15,899 nucleotides of DNA from CAYHYG01 sp964360835 (GTDB lineage: Bacteria; Patescibacteriota; Patescibacteriia; UBA1558; 2-01-FULL-52-15). The notes beneath the pieces were generated by a model. It saw nothing but the letters and a program-made list of their open reading frames with translations. It ran no database searches and was not told the DNA's origin. Position numbers and translations under genes: made by a program. Positions 1 through 6,292 of this stretch are shown here, in pieces. The stretch is taken from assembly GCA_964360835.1 (NCBI GenBank), contig CAYHYG010000023.1:1-15899 (forward strand). The letters are read 5' to 3'. How positions within the stretch are numbered: position 1 is the stretch's first letter; each line of letters starts with the position of its first letter.

Positions 1-3
1 TCG

Positions 4-1851
4 TTGAAAAACGCCGAACATTTACGCCCAGGACTACTCGTTTTTCTAGCCCTGATTTTAGTTATTGTCTTCGGCACCGTCATTAGCACTGAGGTTGTAG
101 CGGCGCGTTATCATGACCGTTTCTGGCCCGGTGTGGTGGTAGCCGATATTTCTCTCAGCGGCCTGACGCGAGCAGAAGCTCAGACCCAATTACAGCAACG
201 CGTGGATGAAATGCGTGCTAGCGGCCTGACCTATAGCAGTCCGGAAAAGACAGTAACCCTCTACCCTACGCGTATTTCTCAGGCTGATCCAGATGCTTCC
301 ATTGAATTAGTTACCTGGAACATCGAAACTGTATTGAACCGTGCATGGAACATTGGTCATAGCGCCAATGCTTTTGATCGTATCGGCAGCTTCCTGACTA
401 CTATCAGCCGTCAGGCCATCCCTATGACCTATGACTGGCGCCATGAGGATTATCGTCAGACGTTAACTGCTAACTTTGAAAATTTACTCTCCAGCAAAAA
501 GGAGGCTCAGCTCTCTTTCAACGGAATCGAAAGTACCATCAGCAGTGAGGCCAGTGGCATTACCTATGATTTTGACGATGCTTTACGCCAGACAGCGGAA
601 CGCTTTGCTCGGTTGCAACGCCAAGCCATTACTCTAGATAAACACATCGAACAACCACGCCTGACCAAGGCGGCTCTGCAGCCATTACTGCCACAAGTAG
701 CGCAAGCTCTGCAATTTGAGCGGTACTACGTATCTTTTGAGCAGGAGCAATACGAAATATCACCTTCTGTCCTACGAGGCTGGCTACAATTTGAAATGGA
801 TGAAAAGAATCGTCCTCGTCTGGCAGTCAGCGCTACTCAAATGCAACCCTGGCTCGATCAACTACGCACTGACATAGAACGACCAAAACAGGAAGCCAAA
901 TTTAAACTTGAAAATAATAAGGTCGTCGAGTTTCAAACCAGTCAAAGTGGACGCACGATTCAAATTGAAAAATTTCTGACTGATCTGCGGACCAATCTAA
1001 CAGCCAAACAAAATATTTCAGTGACTACCGAGGAAACCAAGCCAGACAAAGCCATCGGTGACCTCAATACCCTAGGCGTCACAGAAATAATCGGAACAGG
1101 CTCTTCTAATTTCAGTGGCAGTCCCAAGAATCGTCGTCACAATATCCGTGTAGGCGCAGACACTTTAAATGGAATACTGATCAAACCTGGTGAAGAATTT
1201 TCGCTGATTGCAGCTCTGGGCGAAATTAATGCGGCTAGTGGTTATTTGCAGGAATTGGTTATCAAAGGCGATCGCACCATTCCAGAATACGGAGGCGGCT
1301 TATGTCAGATCGGCACTACTACTTTTCGCGCTACTCTAGGCTCCGGCTTGCCAGTAACCCAACGTCGCAATCACTCCTATCGTGTCCGTTACTATGAACC
1401 GGCCGGTACCGATGCCACTATCTATGACCCCTGGCCAGATTATCGTTTCCTGAATGATACCGGTCATCATATTTTAATCCAAACCACCATTGATGAAGAA
1501 AACAGCGAGCTCTACTTTGATTTCTGGGGCACCAAAGACAATCGTATTATTGAACAAACTAAATCAGAAATTTATAATCTTGTGCCACCCGGACCGACTA
1601 AATACATTGAAACGTTGGATCTTAAAGTTGGCGAGAAAAAATGCACCGAGTCAGCTCATACCGGTGCTGACGCCAAGTTTGATTACAATGTTACCTATCC
1701 TAATGGTGAAAAGAAAGAAACTACCTTCAAGAGTCACTATGTGCCTTGGCAGGAAGTCTGCTTGATCGGGGTAGAGAAATTATCAACACCAGAAACTGCT
1801 ACTTCGACTCCGGGTACGGAAGCTGATGTGATATTGAACTCGTTGAATTAA
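4..1851 (+). CDS. VanW-domain, membrane-anchored envelope protein (YoaR-like)
   Basis: The protein is 615 aa if TTG at 4 is used; the true start may lie before the window, so treat the 5' end as possibly partial. Residues about 11-33 form one hydrophobic segment, a signal anchor that would place the rest outside the membrane. Residues about 40-350 resemble the peptidoglycan-binding-4 modules usual in YoaR/VanW proteins (GVVVADISLSGLTRAEA near residue 43). Residues about 363-510 are a clear VanW domain: SSNFSGSPKNRRHNI, IKPGEEFS, EYGGGLCQIGTTTFRA, RRNHSYRVRYYEPAGTDAT and YDPWPDYRF. A C-terminal tail with one cysteine pair may be an extra beta domain. VanW proteins sit in some vancomycin-resistance clusters, but their biochemical role is unknown and nothing here suggests resistance. 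A terminator follows directly, so this is the last gene of its transcript. Confidence 0.9.
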   Translation: MKNAEHLRPGLLVFLALILVIVFGTVISTEVVAARYHDRFWPGVVVADISLSGLTRAEAQTQLQQRVDEMRASGLTYSSPEKTVTLYPTRISQADPDASIELVTWNIETVLNRAWNIGHSANAFDRIGSFLTTISRQAIPMTYDWRHEDYRQTLTANFENLLSSKKEAQLSFNGIESTISSEASGITYDFDDALRQTAERFARLQRQAITLDKHIEQPRLTKAALQPLLPQVAQALQFERYYVSFEQEQYEISPSVLRGWLQFEMDEKNRPRLAVSATQMQPWLDQLRTDIERPKQEAKFKLENNKVVEFQTSQSGRTIQIEKFLTDLRTNLTAKQNISVTTEETKPDKAIGDLNTLGVTEIIGTGSSNFSGSPKNRRHNIRVGADTLNGILIKPGEEFSLIAALGEINAASGYLQELVIKGDRTIPEYGGGLCQIGTTTFRATLGSGLPVTQRRNHSYRVRYYEPAGTDATIYDPWPDYRFLNDTGHHILIQTTIDEENSELYFDFWGTKDNRIIEQTKSEIYNLVPPGPTKYIETLDLKVGEKKCTESAHTGADAKFDYNVTYPNGEKKETTFKSHYVPWQEVCLIGVEKLSTPETATSTPGTEADVILNSLN

Positions 1852-1870
1852 ATACTAGTCAAAATTTAAG

Positions 1871-1907
1871 AAGCCTCTGCCACGTTTATCGCGACAGAGG
1901 CTTTATT
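1871..1907 (+). terminator. Intrinsic terminator after the VanW gene
   Basis: A perfect 9-bp stem (AAGCCTCTG at 1871-1879 with CAGAGGCTT at 1895-1903) encloses a 15-nt loop and runs into a short T-rich stretch, 20 nt after the stop codon. Confidence 0.75.
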
Positions 1908-2033
1908 CATCCACCTTGTTTATTGACCGGTCAACTCGGCCCAGTTCTGGCGTGGCCTGATGGCCCTAGAACCTTCTTTACAGAGCGGGCAATCTTCCGC
2001 CGACCAGGAAGAAATATGGTAGCTACGAGCTGA

Positions 2034-2333
2034 TACCAGACTCGTGCCTCCAAACTCCATCTGGCCACTATCGGCCTGATCAGACTGAGTCAGCGCAGTC
2101 AGCCGTCCACTGTTTACCGACAGCTGTTGCAGGCTTGGGTCGTCTGCACTGCGAGTCTGGCGATGACTTGCCTCCTGCTCTATCTCAATGTGCGCCTCGA
2201 CTATCCGGCTCTGCTGGAAATCCTGACCTTGGTCATGATGATACCAGTCAGCTTTGGCTTCTGCTTTGGCCTGATGTTTGGCTATGAGTATCTCGCCAGC
2301 CGCTGGGCCAATGGAAAAATCAACCCCGCTTAG
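2034..2333 (+). CDS. Possible small two-helix membrane protein, start uncertain
   Basis: The reading frame is open from 2034 to TAG at 2331-2333. The first usual start codons are TTG at 2127 (68 aa) and ATG at 2163 (56 aa); the open frame before them has no ATG, GTG or TTG. Two hydrophobic stretches are visible: WVVCTASLAMTCLLLYL and ILTLVMMIPVSFGFCFGLMF, with charged residues between and a Trp/Arg/Lys-bearing end. No Shine-Dalgarno or good promoter is seen. In its favour, a terminator hairpin overlaps the stop codon exactly. Against it, another frame is also open across much of the same DNA and the upstream part has no start. It could be a real small membrane protein, the remnant of a longer gene, or chance. 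I do not recognise a family. Confidence 0.35.
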   Translation, partial: YQTRASKLHLATIGLIRLSQRSQPSTVYRQLLQAWVVCTASLAMTCLLLYLNVRLDYPALLEILTLVMMIPVSFGFCFGLMFGYEYLASRWANGKINPA

Positions 2334-2361
2334 CTATTATAGTAAGCGGAGTTTTGATTTT
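2322..2361 (+). terminator. Terminator overlapping the stop of the small ORF
   Basis: AACCCCGCTTA at 2322-2332 pairs with TAAGCGGAGTT at 2343-2353 with one C/A mismatch and is followed by TTGATTTT. The complementary strand also has a T-run beyond the stem, so it may work in both directions. Confidence 0.65.
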
Positions 2362-2402
2362 AACTTAAAACTTTCAACTGAAAACTAAAAACTTTTATCA
2401 AC

Positions 2403-2445
2403 CTGTACCAAAAAACTTGTCATAAGATAATTATGACAGAAGATC
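2403..2445. repeat. Diverged copy of part of the minus-strand ncRNA unit (copy A)
   Basis: About 40 nt here align with 3011-3053 at roughly three quarters identity. Shared blocks include CTG-ACC, a run of A, CT-GTC-TA, the heptamer GATAATT and GAAG. Weaker similarity continues beyond both ends, including ATCCT and GTCGTG further on. The hairpin around GATAATT is 7 bp here and 4 bp in the other copy, with different stem bases. Both copies lie at the 3' end of a predicted minus-strand transcript. Confidence 0.5.
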
Positions 2446-2475
2446 GCAGAAGGAAATAATCCTTTCTGCGATCTT
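2403..2475 (-). terminator. Tandem hairpins ending the minus-strand orphan gene
   Basis: Read on the minus strand, the stop at 2492 is followed by a strong hairpin (arms 2461-2475 and 2440-2453, about 14 bp with one bulged base). A second perfect 7-bp hairpin follows (GTCATAA / TTATGAC, 2419-2437) and then six T (2415-2410). The second hairpin and its T-run fit an intrinsic terminator. The segment 2403-2445 also resembles 3011-3053 (see the repeat entry). Confidence 0.65.
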
Positions 2476-2491
2476 AAGATGTCGTGACCTG

Positions 2492-2818
2492 TCACACGTC
2501 GATGATACTGATATTCTTGCTCTTGTTTGGACTCCAGCCCGGGACAAACTCTGGATCGTTGAAGCTTTGATTGAAGTTTGTCGAGAAGTGGATAGCCCCC
2601 ACATAGCAGCGTTCTGTTGCTGTCACTGCCATCAGAGAAGAAGTATCACCAAATCCCATCTGCCGAGCCATGAGATGCCCTCGTCCGATAGAAACGGGCC
2701 ACAAGGATTTCAGCTCGGCGGCATATGTCACGTGATTACTACCACCGAAACCGTTGGACATGATCTTCATCAAAACCTGTCCATCTGACCTGACAGTTAC
2801 CAGTCCATAGCCTGACAT
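2492..2818 (-). CDS. Orphan 108-aa protein with full expression signals
   Basis: The ATG (complement of 2816-2818) is preceded by GGAGGG and a 5-nt spacer, the best Shine-Dalgarno in the window. A consensus minus-strand promoter (2860-2888) lies about 35 nt upstream of the RBS region and hairpins follow the stop, so this is a complete monocistronic unit. The 108-aa product has no signal peptide or clear transmembrane segment. It is rich in Gly, Ser and Asn, has one Cys in ERCYVGAIHFST, and ends NKSKNISIIDV. The sequence alternates short hydrophobic and polar runs (GYGLVTVRSDGQVLMKIM), suggesting a small beta-rich fold; this is inference. I do not recognise the family. The SD sets it apart from the SD-less plus-strand genes and may mean recent acquisition or a need for high translation. 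Confidence 0.7.
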   Translation of the reverse strand: MSGYGLVTVRSDGQVLMKIMSNGFGGSNHVTYAAELKSLWPVSIGRGHLMARQMGFGDTSSLMAVTATERCYVGAIHFSTNFNQSFNDPEFVPGWSPNKSKNISIIDV

Positions 2819-2859
2819 ACTATCCCTCCGGAATGAGTAAACGTACGAATGAATAAAAA

Positions 2860-2888
2860 AGAATATCGAATAGCCTTTATTTTGTCAA
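2860..2888 (-). promoter_or_regulatory. Sigma70-type promoter of the 108-aa orphan gene
   Basis: On the minus strand, TTGACA (2888-2883), a 17-bp spacer and TATTCT (2865-2860) form a near-consensus promoter. The predicted start near 2853 gives a leader of about 35 nt that contains the GGAGGG site. Confidence 0.8.
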
Positions 2889-2991
2889 TATTAAAATTAA
2901 AGGTTTACCTTTCCTAATCTACTAAACAGCTAGATTGTTTCGCACGTCTGACGCGCTCGCAAATAATAAAAAAATTTAAACTTTAAATTTA

Positions 2992-3153
2992 TAAAAAAAT
3001 CCCCATCTAACTGCACCCAAGAAAACTCGTCCTAGGATAATTCTAGCCGAAGCCGGAATGATCCTATTGACCAGTCCCCATGCTTGTCGTGGATGCAGAT
3101 AGATAAGGATTTGTAAGGTACCCTGCTGACGACCAATGTCCATCTGAGGGATT
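2992..3153 (-). ncRNA. Predicted ~160-nt structured non-coding RNA
   Basis: A consensus promoter starts a minus-strand transcript near 3153, and a run of seven U (2999-2993) ends it about 160 nt later. No convincing ORF lies inside. The RNA ends pair with each other: AAUCCCU (3153-3147) with GGGGAUU (3004-2998). Next, AUCUAUCUGCAUCCA (3104-3090) pairs with UGGGUGCAGUUAGAU (3019-3005) over 15 positions with a single U/U mismatch and one G-U. The apex is a 34-nt hairpin (3066-3033): UAGGAU/AUCCUA, then AUUC/GAAU, then GGC/GCU closed by a UUCG loop, separated by single mismatches. A 42-nt 5' segment (3146-3105) bulges between the first two helices. The rod shape with paired ends recalls 6S RNA, but I see no diagnostic sequence, so the class is open. 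It is not RNase P RNA, tmRNA or SRP RNA as far as motifs show. Confidence 0.6.
3011..3053. repeat. Copy B of the repeat shared with 2403-2445
   Basis: This is the 3' third of the predicted ncRNA and the partner of copy A. The central GATAATT and the flanking CTG-ACC and CT-GTC blocks are kept, while paired positions differ between copies. Confidence 0.5.
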
Positions 3154-3157
3154 AGCT

Positions 3158-3186
3158 AGAATATCACAGATACTATTAGTTGTCAA
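3158..3186 (-). promoter_or_regulatory. Promoter of the structured ncRNA
   Basis: TTGACA (3186-3181), a 17-bp spacer (3180-3164) and TATTCT (3163-3158) read on the minus strand. The -35, spacer length and -10 are the same as in the promoter of the 108-aa gene. It is back to back with the rpmF promoter at 3221-3249. Confidence 0.8.
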
Positions 3187-3220
3187 TAGTCAGATTTAGC
3201 CCTAAATTGAGGCAAATTAC

Positions 3221-3249
3221 TTGACTTTCAGACGACTTTCTTCTATGCT
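3221..3249 (+). promoter_or_regulatory. Promoter of the rpmF-nusB-rnc operon
   Basis: TTGACT (3221-3226), a 17-bp spacer and TATGCT (3244-3249). The start near 3256 gives a leader of about 64 nt with a small hairpin CGCAG-GTAT-CTGCG at 3265-3278. Confidence 0.7.
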
Positions 3250-3319
3250 AACCACGAATTTTGTCGCAGGTATCTGCGTCAGAGCTAAACTATAAACTTA
3301 CAATTCTAAACTAAATCCA

Positions 3320-3529
3320 ATGGGTCTACCTGGAAAACAACGTACTGCCGCCGAAGGTCGCCGTCGTGCCTCACATTTCGCTTTAGCCAAACCGGCTTCC
3401 AACAAATGTACTCACTGTGGCAAGACCAAAGCCCCTCATCACGCCTGCCCGCATTGTGGCTTTTATCGCGGCCGTGAAGTCGTCAACACTATCAAACGCG
3501 CTAGCAAATCTAGCAAGAAAACAGCTTAG
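3320..3529 (+). CDS. rpmF: 50S ribosomal protein bL32
   Basis: The 69-aa product is a component of the large ribosomal subunit. It shows the L32 pattern: a short basic N-terminus (MGLPGKQRTAAEGRRRASHF), then a four-cysteine zinc ribbon (CTHCGK and CPHCGFYRGREV). The N-terminus differs slightly from the usual MAVPKRK form. A basic Lys/Ser-rich tail of about 13 residues follows the ribbon. The ATG at 3320 has no Shine-Dalgarno (upstream is CTAAACTAAATCCA) but is fixed by alignment with the family start. It is the first gene after the promoter at 3221-3249, and nusB begins 50 nt after its stop, so the two are very likely co-transcribed. All four zinc ligands are present, so no zinc-free paralogue form is implied. 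Confidence 0.95.
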   Translation: MGLPGKQRTAAEGRRRASHFALAKPASNKCTHCGKTKAPHHACPHCGFYRGREVVNTIKRASKSSKKTA

Positions 3530-3579
3530 GGCCGCCTGAGCTGTTTCGTTAATTAATTGTTCATTGATCGCACATTCCT

Positions 3580-4455
3580 ATGGCAAATCGACATCTAGCC
3601 CGCACCCTTGTCTTGCAAGCTTTGTTTGAGTGGGATTTCTACTCAGGCAAAGTTGATATTGATGAGGTTATCCGTCACAACAAAGCGGAGTTCGCTCCGG
3701 AATTTGACGACCAGGGATTTAGCAAACGTTTATTTGAAGAAGTTATCGACAATCATCTGATCATCGATAAACTGATTACCAAGTTTGCGCCTGAGTGGCC
3801 ACTCGATCAGATCACCTTGGTCGACCGCAATGTATTGCGTATGGGTATTTATGAATTGAAGTTTGATAAAACTATTCCCCCCAAAGTCGCCATTAATGAA
3901 GCGATCGAACTCGCCAAAAGTTATGGCGGTCCCTCCTCCGGTAAATTCGTCAACGGGGTCTTGGGTAGTATTTACAAAGAAATGGTAACCCGCGGTGAAA
4001 AGCAGTCGCTCCAGAGCCAAGGTATTAAAGAAGAATCAGCTGGTGGTGTGGTCTATCGTCGCGAAGGCAAGGATCTCAAATTTTTACTTATTCTCGACGC
4101 TTACAATAAGTGGACCTTCCCCAAAGGTCATGTCCAAGACGGTGAAGATGCAGCTGTAGCGGCCGCCCGTGAGATAGGTGAAGAACTGGGCATTAAGAAT
4201 CTAGATAATCAAGGACATCTGGATGACATCCAGCTCAAGGTGCATAAACCAAACGAAGAACCTTTCCGCAAACTGGTCCACGTCTATCTGTTTGAAACGA
4301 CCGATATTGATCTGACCATTCCTGACGTACCAGAATTAAAAGATGGTAAATGGTATTCGGCTGATGAAGCTCTGGACATTATCGGCTACGAAGAAACCAA
4401 AGAAATTTTTAAGAAAGTACTGACTGACCTAACCTCACATGAAAGACCTAGCTAG
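3580..4455 (+). CDS. nusB: NusB antitermination domain fused to a Nudix hydrolase
   Basis: The 291-aa protein has two domains. Residues 1 to about 140 are NusB: ANRHLARTLVLQALFEWDF at the start, LITKFAPEWPLDQITLVDRN in the middle, and IPPKVAINEAIELAKSYG followed by GKFVNGVLGSIYKE. NusB with S10 (NusE) binds boxA RNA in rRNA antitermination and ribosome assembly. Residues about 150-288 are a Nudix domain with a complete box at 183-205 (GHVQDGE, seven residues, REIGEELGI), matching GX5EX7REUXEEXGU, so it should hydrolyse a nucleoside-diphosphate-linked compound; the substrate cannot be read. The linker is only about 10 residues and there is no stop or frameshift between the domains. The last 17 nt overlap the start of rnc, suggesting translational coupling. 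No Shine-Dalgarno precedes the ATG. Confidence 0.92.
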   Translation: MANRHLARTLVLQALFEWDFYSGKVDIDEVIRHNKAEFAPEFDDQGFSKRLFEEVIDNHLIIDKLITKFAPEWPLDQITLVDRNVLRMGIYELKFDKTIPPKVAINEAIELAKSYGGPSSGKFVNGVLGSIYKEMVTRGEKQSLQSQGIKEESAGGVVYRREGKDLKFLLILDAYNKWTFPKGHVQDGEDAAVAAAREIGEELGIKNLDNQGHLDDIQLKVHKPNEEPFRKLVHVYLFETTDIDLTIPDVPELKDGKWYSADEALDIIGYEETKEIFKKVLTDLTSHERPS

Positions 4456-5128
4456 TTTAGAAGAAATCATCGGCATCGAATTCAAAGACCGAGAAATTCT
4501 GCGTTCTGCCCTGACCCATCGCTCCTATCTCAACGAGCACCGCAATCTCGGTATTGATCACAATGAACGTCTGGAATTCCTGGGTGACGCGGTTTTAGAA
4601 TTGATCGTGACCGAATATCTATTTGAAAGTTATCCCAACCCTGAGGGCGAGCTGACCAACTGGCGCTCCAGCTTGGTCAATGCCAATACCTTGGCTGACA
4701 TTTCACTGGAATTGAAACTCAATGATTTCCTCTACCTCAGCCGTGGTGAGGCCAAAGATGATAATACTAAAGCGCGCCGTATCATCCTAGCCAATGCGAT
4801 TGAAGCTCTGATCGGCGCCATCTTTCTCGATGCGGGCTTAGCCAAGACCGAGAAATTCATCAAACAATGGATCTTGATCAAGCTGCCAGAAATTCTGGAG
4901 AAACATCTGTATGTTGATCCCAAGAGTAAGTTCCAAGAGAAGTCTCAGGAACTCTATGGTGTCACGCCACATTACAAAGTTATCAGTGAAACCGGCCCAG
5001 ACCATCACAAGCGTTTTATCGTTGGTCTCTACATAGACAAAGATTTAGTAGCCGAAGGTGAGGGCTATAGCAAGCAAGAAGCTCAGATCACGGCCGCGGC
5101 TGAGGGCTTGAAAAAAAAGAAGTGGTAA
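4439..5128 (+). CDS. rnc: Ribonuclease III
   Basis: The 229-aa protein has family length and order: an RNase III domain (about 1-150) and a dsRNA-binding domain (about 157-228, ending KQEAQITAAAEGLKKKKW). It cleaves double-stranded RNA, notably rRNA precursors; the 16S leader at the end of this window has long hairpins it could cut. The signature NERLEFLGDAVLE is at 42-54, giving metal ligands E46 and D50. The second acidic cluster reads LANAIEALIGAIFLD: E122 is kept, but position 119, usually Asp (D114 in E. coli), is Asn. Some bacterial RNase III proteins may share this, so loss of activity should not be assumed. The ATG at 4439 lies inside the end of nusB and has no SD, consistent with coupled translation. 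A palindromic terminator follows. Confidence 0.95.
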   Translation: MKDLASLEEIIGIEFKDREILRSALTHRSYLNEHRNLGIDHNERLEFLGDAVLELIVTEYLFESYPNPEGELTNWRSSLVNANTLADISLELKLNDFLYLSRGEAKDDNTKARRIILANAIEALIGAIFLDAGLAKTEKFIKQWILIKLPEILEKHLYVDPKSKFQEKSQELYGVTPHYKVISETGPDHHKRFIVGLYIDKDLVAEGEGYSKQEAQITAAAEGLKKKKW

Positions 5129-5136
5129 TTTCGTTG

Positions 5137-5157
5137 GGGCGGGTTTCAAACCCGCCC
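5137..5157 (+). terminator. GC-rich palindrome after rnc
   Basis: GGGCGGGTTT (5137-5146) and AAACCCGCCC (5148-5157) are perfect reverse complements one base apart. It lies 8 nt after the rnc stop. There is no immediate T-run, so it may be a REP-like palindrome stabilising the mRNA end rather than a classical terminator. Confidence 0.55.
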
Positions 5158-5188
5158 ATACCGGTGTTTATAATAAAAAAAATTTTAA

Positions 5189-5208
5189 TATAATATCGGC
5201 CGCGGCCG
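5189..5208 (+). promoter_or_regulatory. -10 element and GC palindrome upstream of the PsbP-like gene
   Basis: A perfect TATAAT at 5189-5194 lies in very AT-rich DNA with only a weak -35. It is followed by the 12-bp palindrome CGGCCGCGGCCG (5197-5208), which would cover the transcription start (about 5201), 10 nt before the ATG. Confidence 0.5.
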
Positions 5209-5218
5209 CCCAAAAATT

Positions 5219-6229
5219 ATGCCAAATGAAAAAATAAACAGTAGTCATTTTTCACAACGATTCATCATTGCCTTGATGGCAGTAGTGATTGTTCTGATGT
5301 TTGCAGTCAGCGCCAGCGCAACTTATCTAATCCTTTCTTCAGCGCCAGCGCAAAAAACCACCACACAGCCTCCTGTCGTTGTTAGTAATGATGATATGAG
5401 TGATTGGCAGACGTATACTGATCCTGAATGCCACTTTTCTGTTCAGTATCCAGCAGATTGGGTAGCAGGAGATCCCGATAGCAATACGGGCTGTATTCAA
5501 ATTTACCCACCTGATGCGTTCAATCCTCAGAGAGAAACTGTCGTACCATCACTTCATTTTAAAGCTGCTACTGCAAGTGATATCTTTGAAGGTTCTTTAG
5601 TCAATGTTCGTTATTTCACGACTAAGTCTGGCGGAGAGGCTGTTCAGGAAACAAAAGAAGGTATACCACACCTACAAGTTACGGGTTTTAAATCTTTCAA
5701 CGGATCGTATATCGGGGCCACACGCCCATTAAGTGTCGAGCATAAAGATATTTTCGACCAAATCCTCTCCACCTTCCGTTTCACTGAGGATATGAGTGAT
5801 TGGCAGACGTATACGAATAGTAAGCTAGGAATTAGTTTCCAATATCCAACAGATTGGGATGAAAAAAAGGACAGCTTGCCAGATTCAATTAATAAGGATA
5901 GATCAAGTCTGCCGAATCAAAACCTTATGTTGCCTAGTCCCAATGGTGATACTAACTTTTTTCTTCTCATAAATCCGGATGGTTTTGGTCCTTTCTTCCC
6001 AGATATGCTTTTTCACGTGATCAACAGGGATAATGGCTTGGAAATAACCGAAAGACAAGTCCAAGAACCAAGTGAAAATAATAATCCCGATGGATATAAT
6101 TTAATTATTTCTAGTGTTGATAGTGATTGGCCACGTTTCTGGATGCAAGCTAGTTCACCAATATCCGAGAAGGACAAGCTAATAGCCCAACTTGAACATT
6201 TGATTACCAGCTTCCGTTTCACTGAATAA
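5219..6229 (+). CDS. Membrane-anchored protein with two tandem PsbP-like domains
   Basis: The 336-aa protein starts with a basic, polar N-terminus and one hydrophobic helix (about residues 14-38), predicting a signal anchor with the rest extracytoplasmic. A Thr/Pro/Val linker follows. Two copies of one domain come next, each opening with DMSDWQTYT, then an F-x-[VF]-QYP-[AT]-DW core, and ending in a FRFTE motif: about 59-190 and 191-336. The [FI]S[VF]QYP-DW core resembles PsbP-like lipoprotein domains of bacteria; the function of these is unknown. The second copy is longer because of a polar insert rich in Asn, Pro and Asp. The gene has its own TATAAT and a terminator behind it. No SD is visible. 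I would call it a hypothetical surface protein. Confidence 0.75.
   Translation: MPNEKINSSHFSQRFIIALMAVVIVLMFAVSASATYLILSSAPAQKTTTQPPVVVSNDDMSDWQTYTDPECHFSVQYPADWVAGDPDSNTGCIQIYPPDAFNPQRETVVPSLHFKAATASDIFEGSLVNVRYFTTKSGGEAVQETKEGIPHLQVTGFKSFNGSYIGATRPLSVEHKDIFDQILSTFRFTEDMSDWQTYTNSKLGISFQYPTDWDEKKDSLPDSINKDRSSLPNQNLMLPSPNGDTNFFLLINPDGFGPFFPDMLFHVINRDNGLEITERQVQEPSENNNPDGYNLIISSVDSDWPRFWMQASSPISEKDKLIAQLEHLITSFRFTE
5393..5814 (+). repeat. Intragenic direct repeat, 26 nt identical
   Basis: The 26-nt segment at 5393-5418 recurs exactly at 5789-5814, 396 nt (132 codons) later, marking the starts of the two tandem domains. A second shared string, TTCCGTTTCACTGA, closes both domains. Confidence 0.9.
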
Positions 6230-6247
6230 AAAAATTAAATAAAAGTG

Positions 6248-6278
6248 AAAGGCCGAGCGCTTTTTGTGCTCGGCCTTT
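6248..6278. terminator. Bidirectional terminator between convergent genes
   Basis: AAAGGCCGAGC (6248-6258) pairs perfectly with GCTCGGCCTTT (6268-6278). T-runs follow on the plus strand and, through the A-rich stretch 6230-6247, on the minus strand. It lies between the stops at 6229 (plus) and 6293 (minus). Confidence 0.9.
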
Positions 6279-6292
6279 TGATATCGAAACAA

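Noticed and set aside
1490..1765. 91-aa plus-strand frame inside the VanW gene
   Set aside because: Out-of-frame shadow of a well-supported coding region.
2567..2788. 73-aa plus-strand frame with several Cys and His
   Set aside because: Antisense of the 108-aa gene, which has a promoter, SD and terminator; the plus frame has none.
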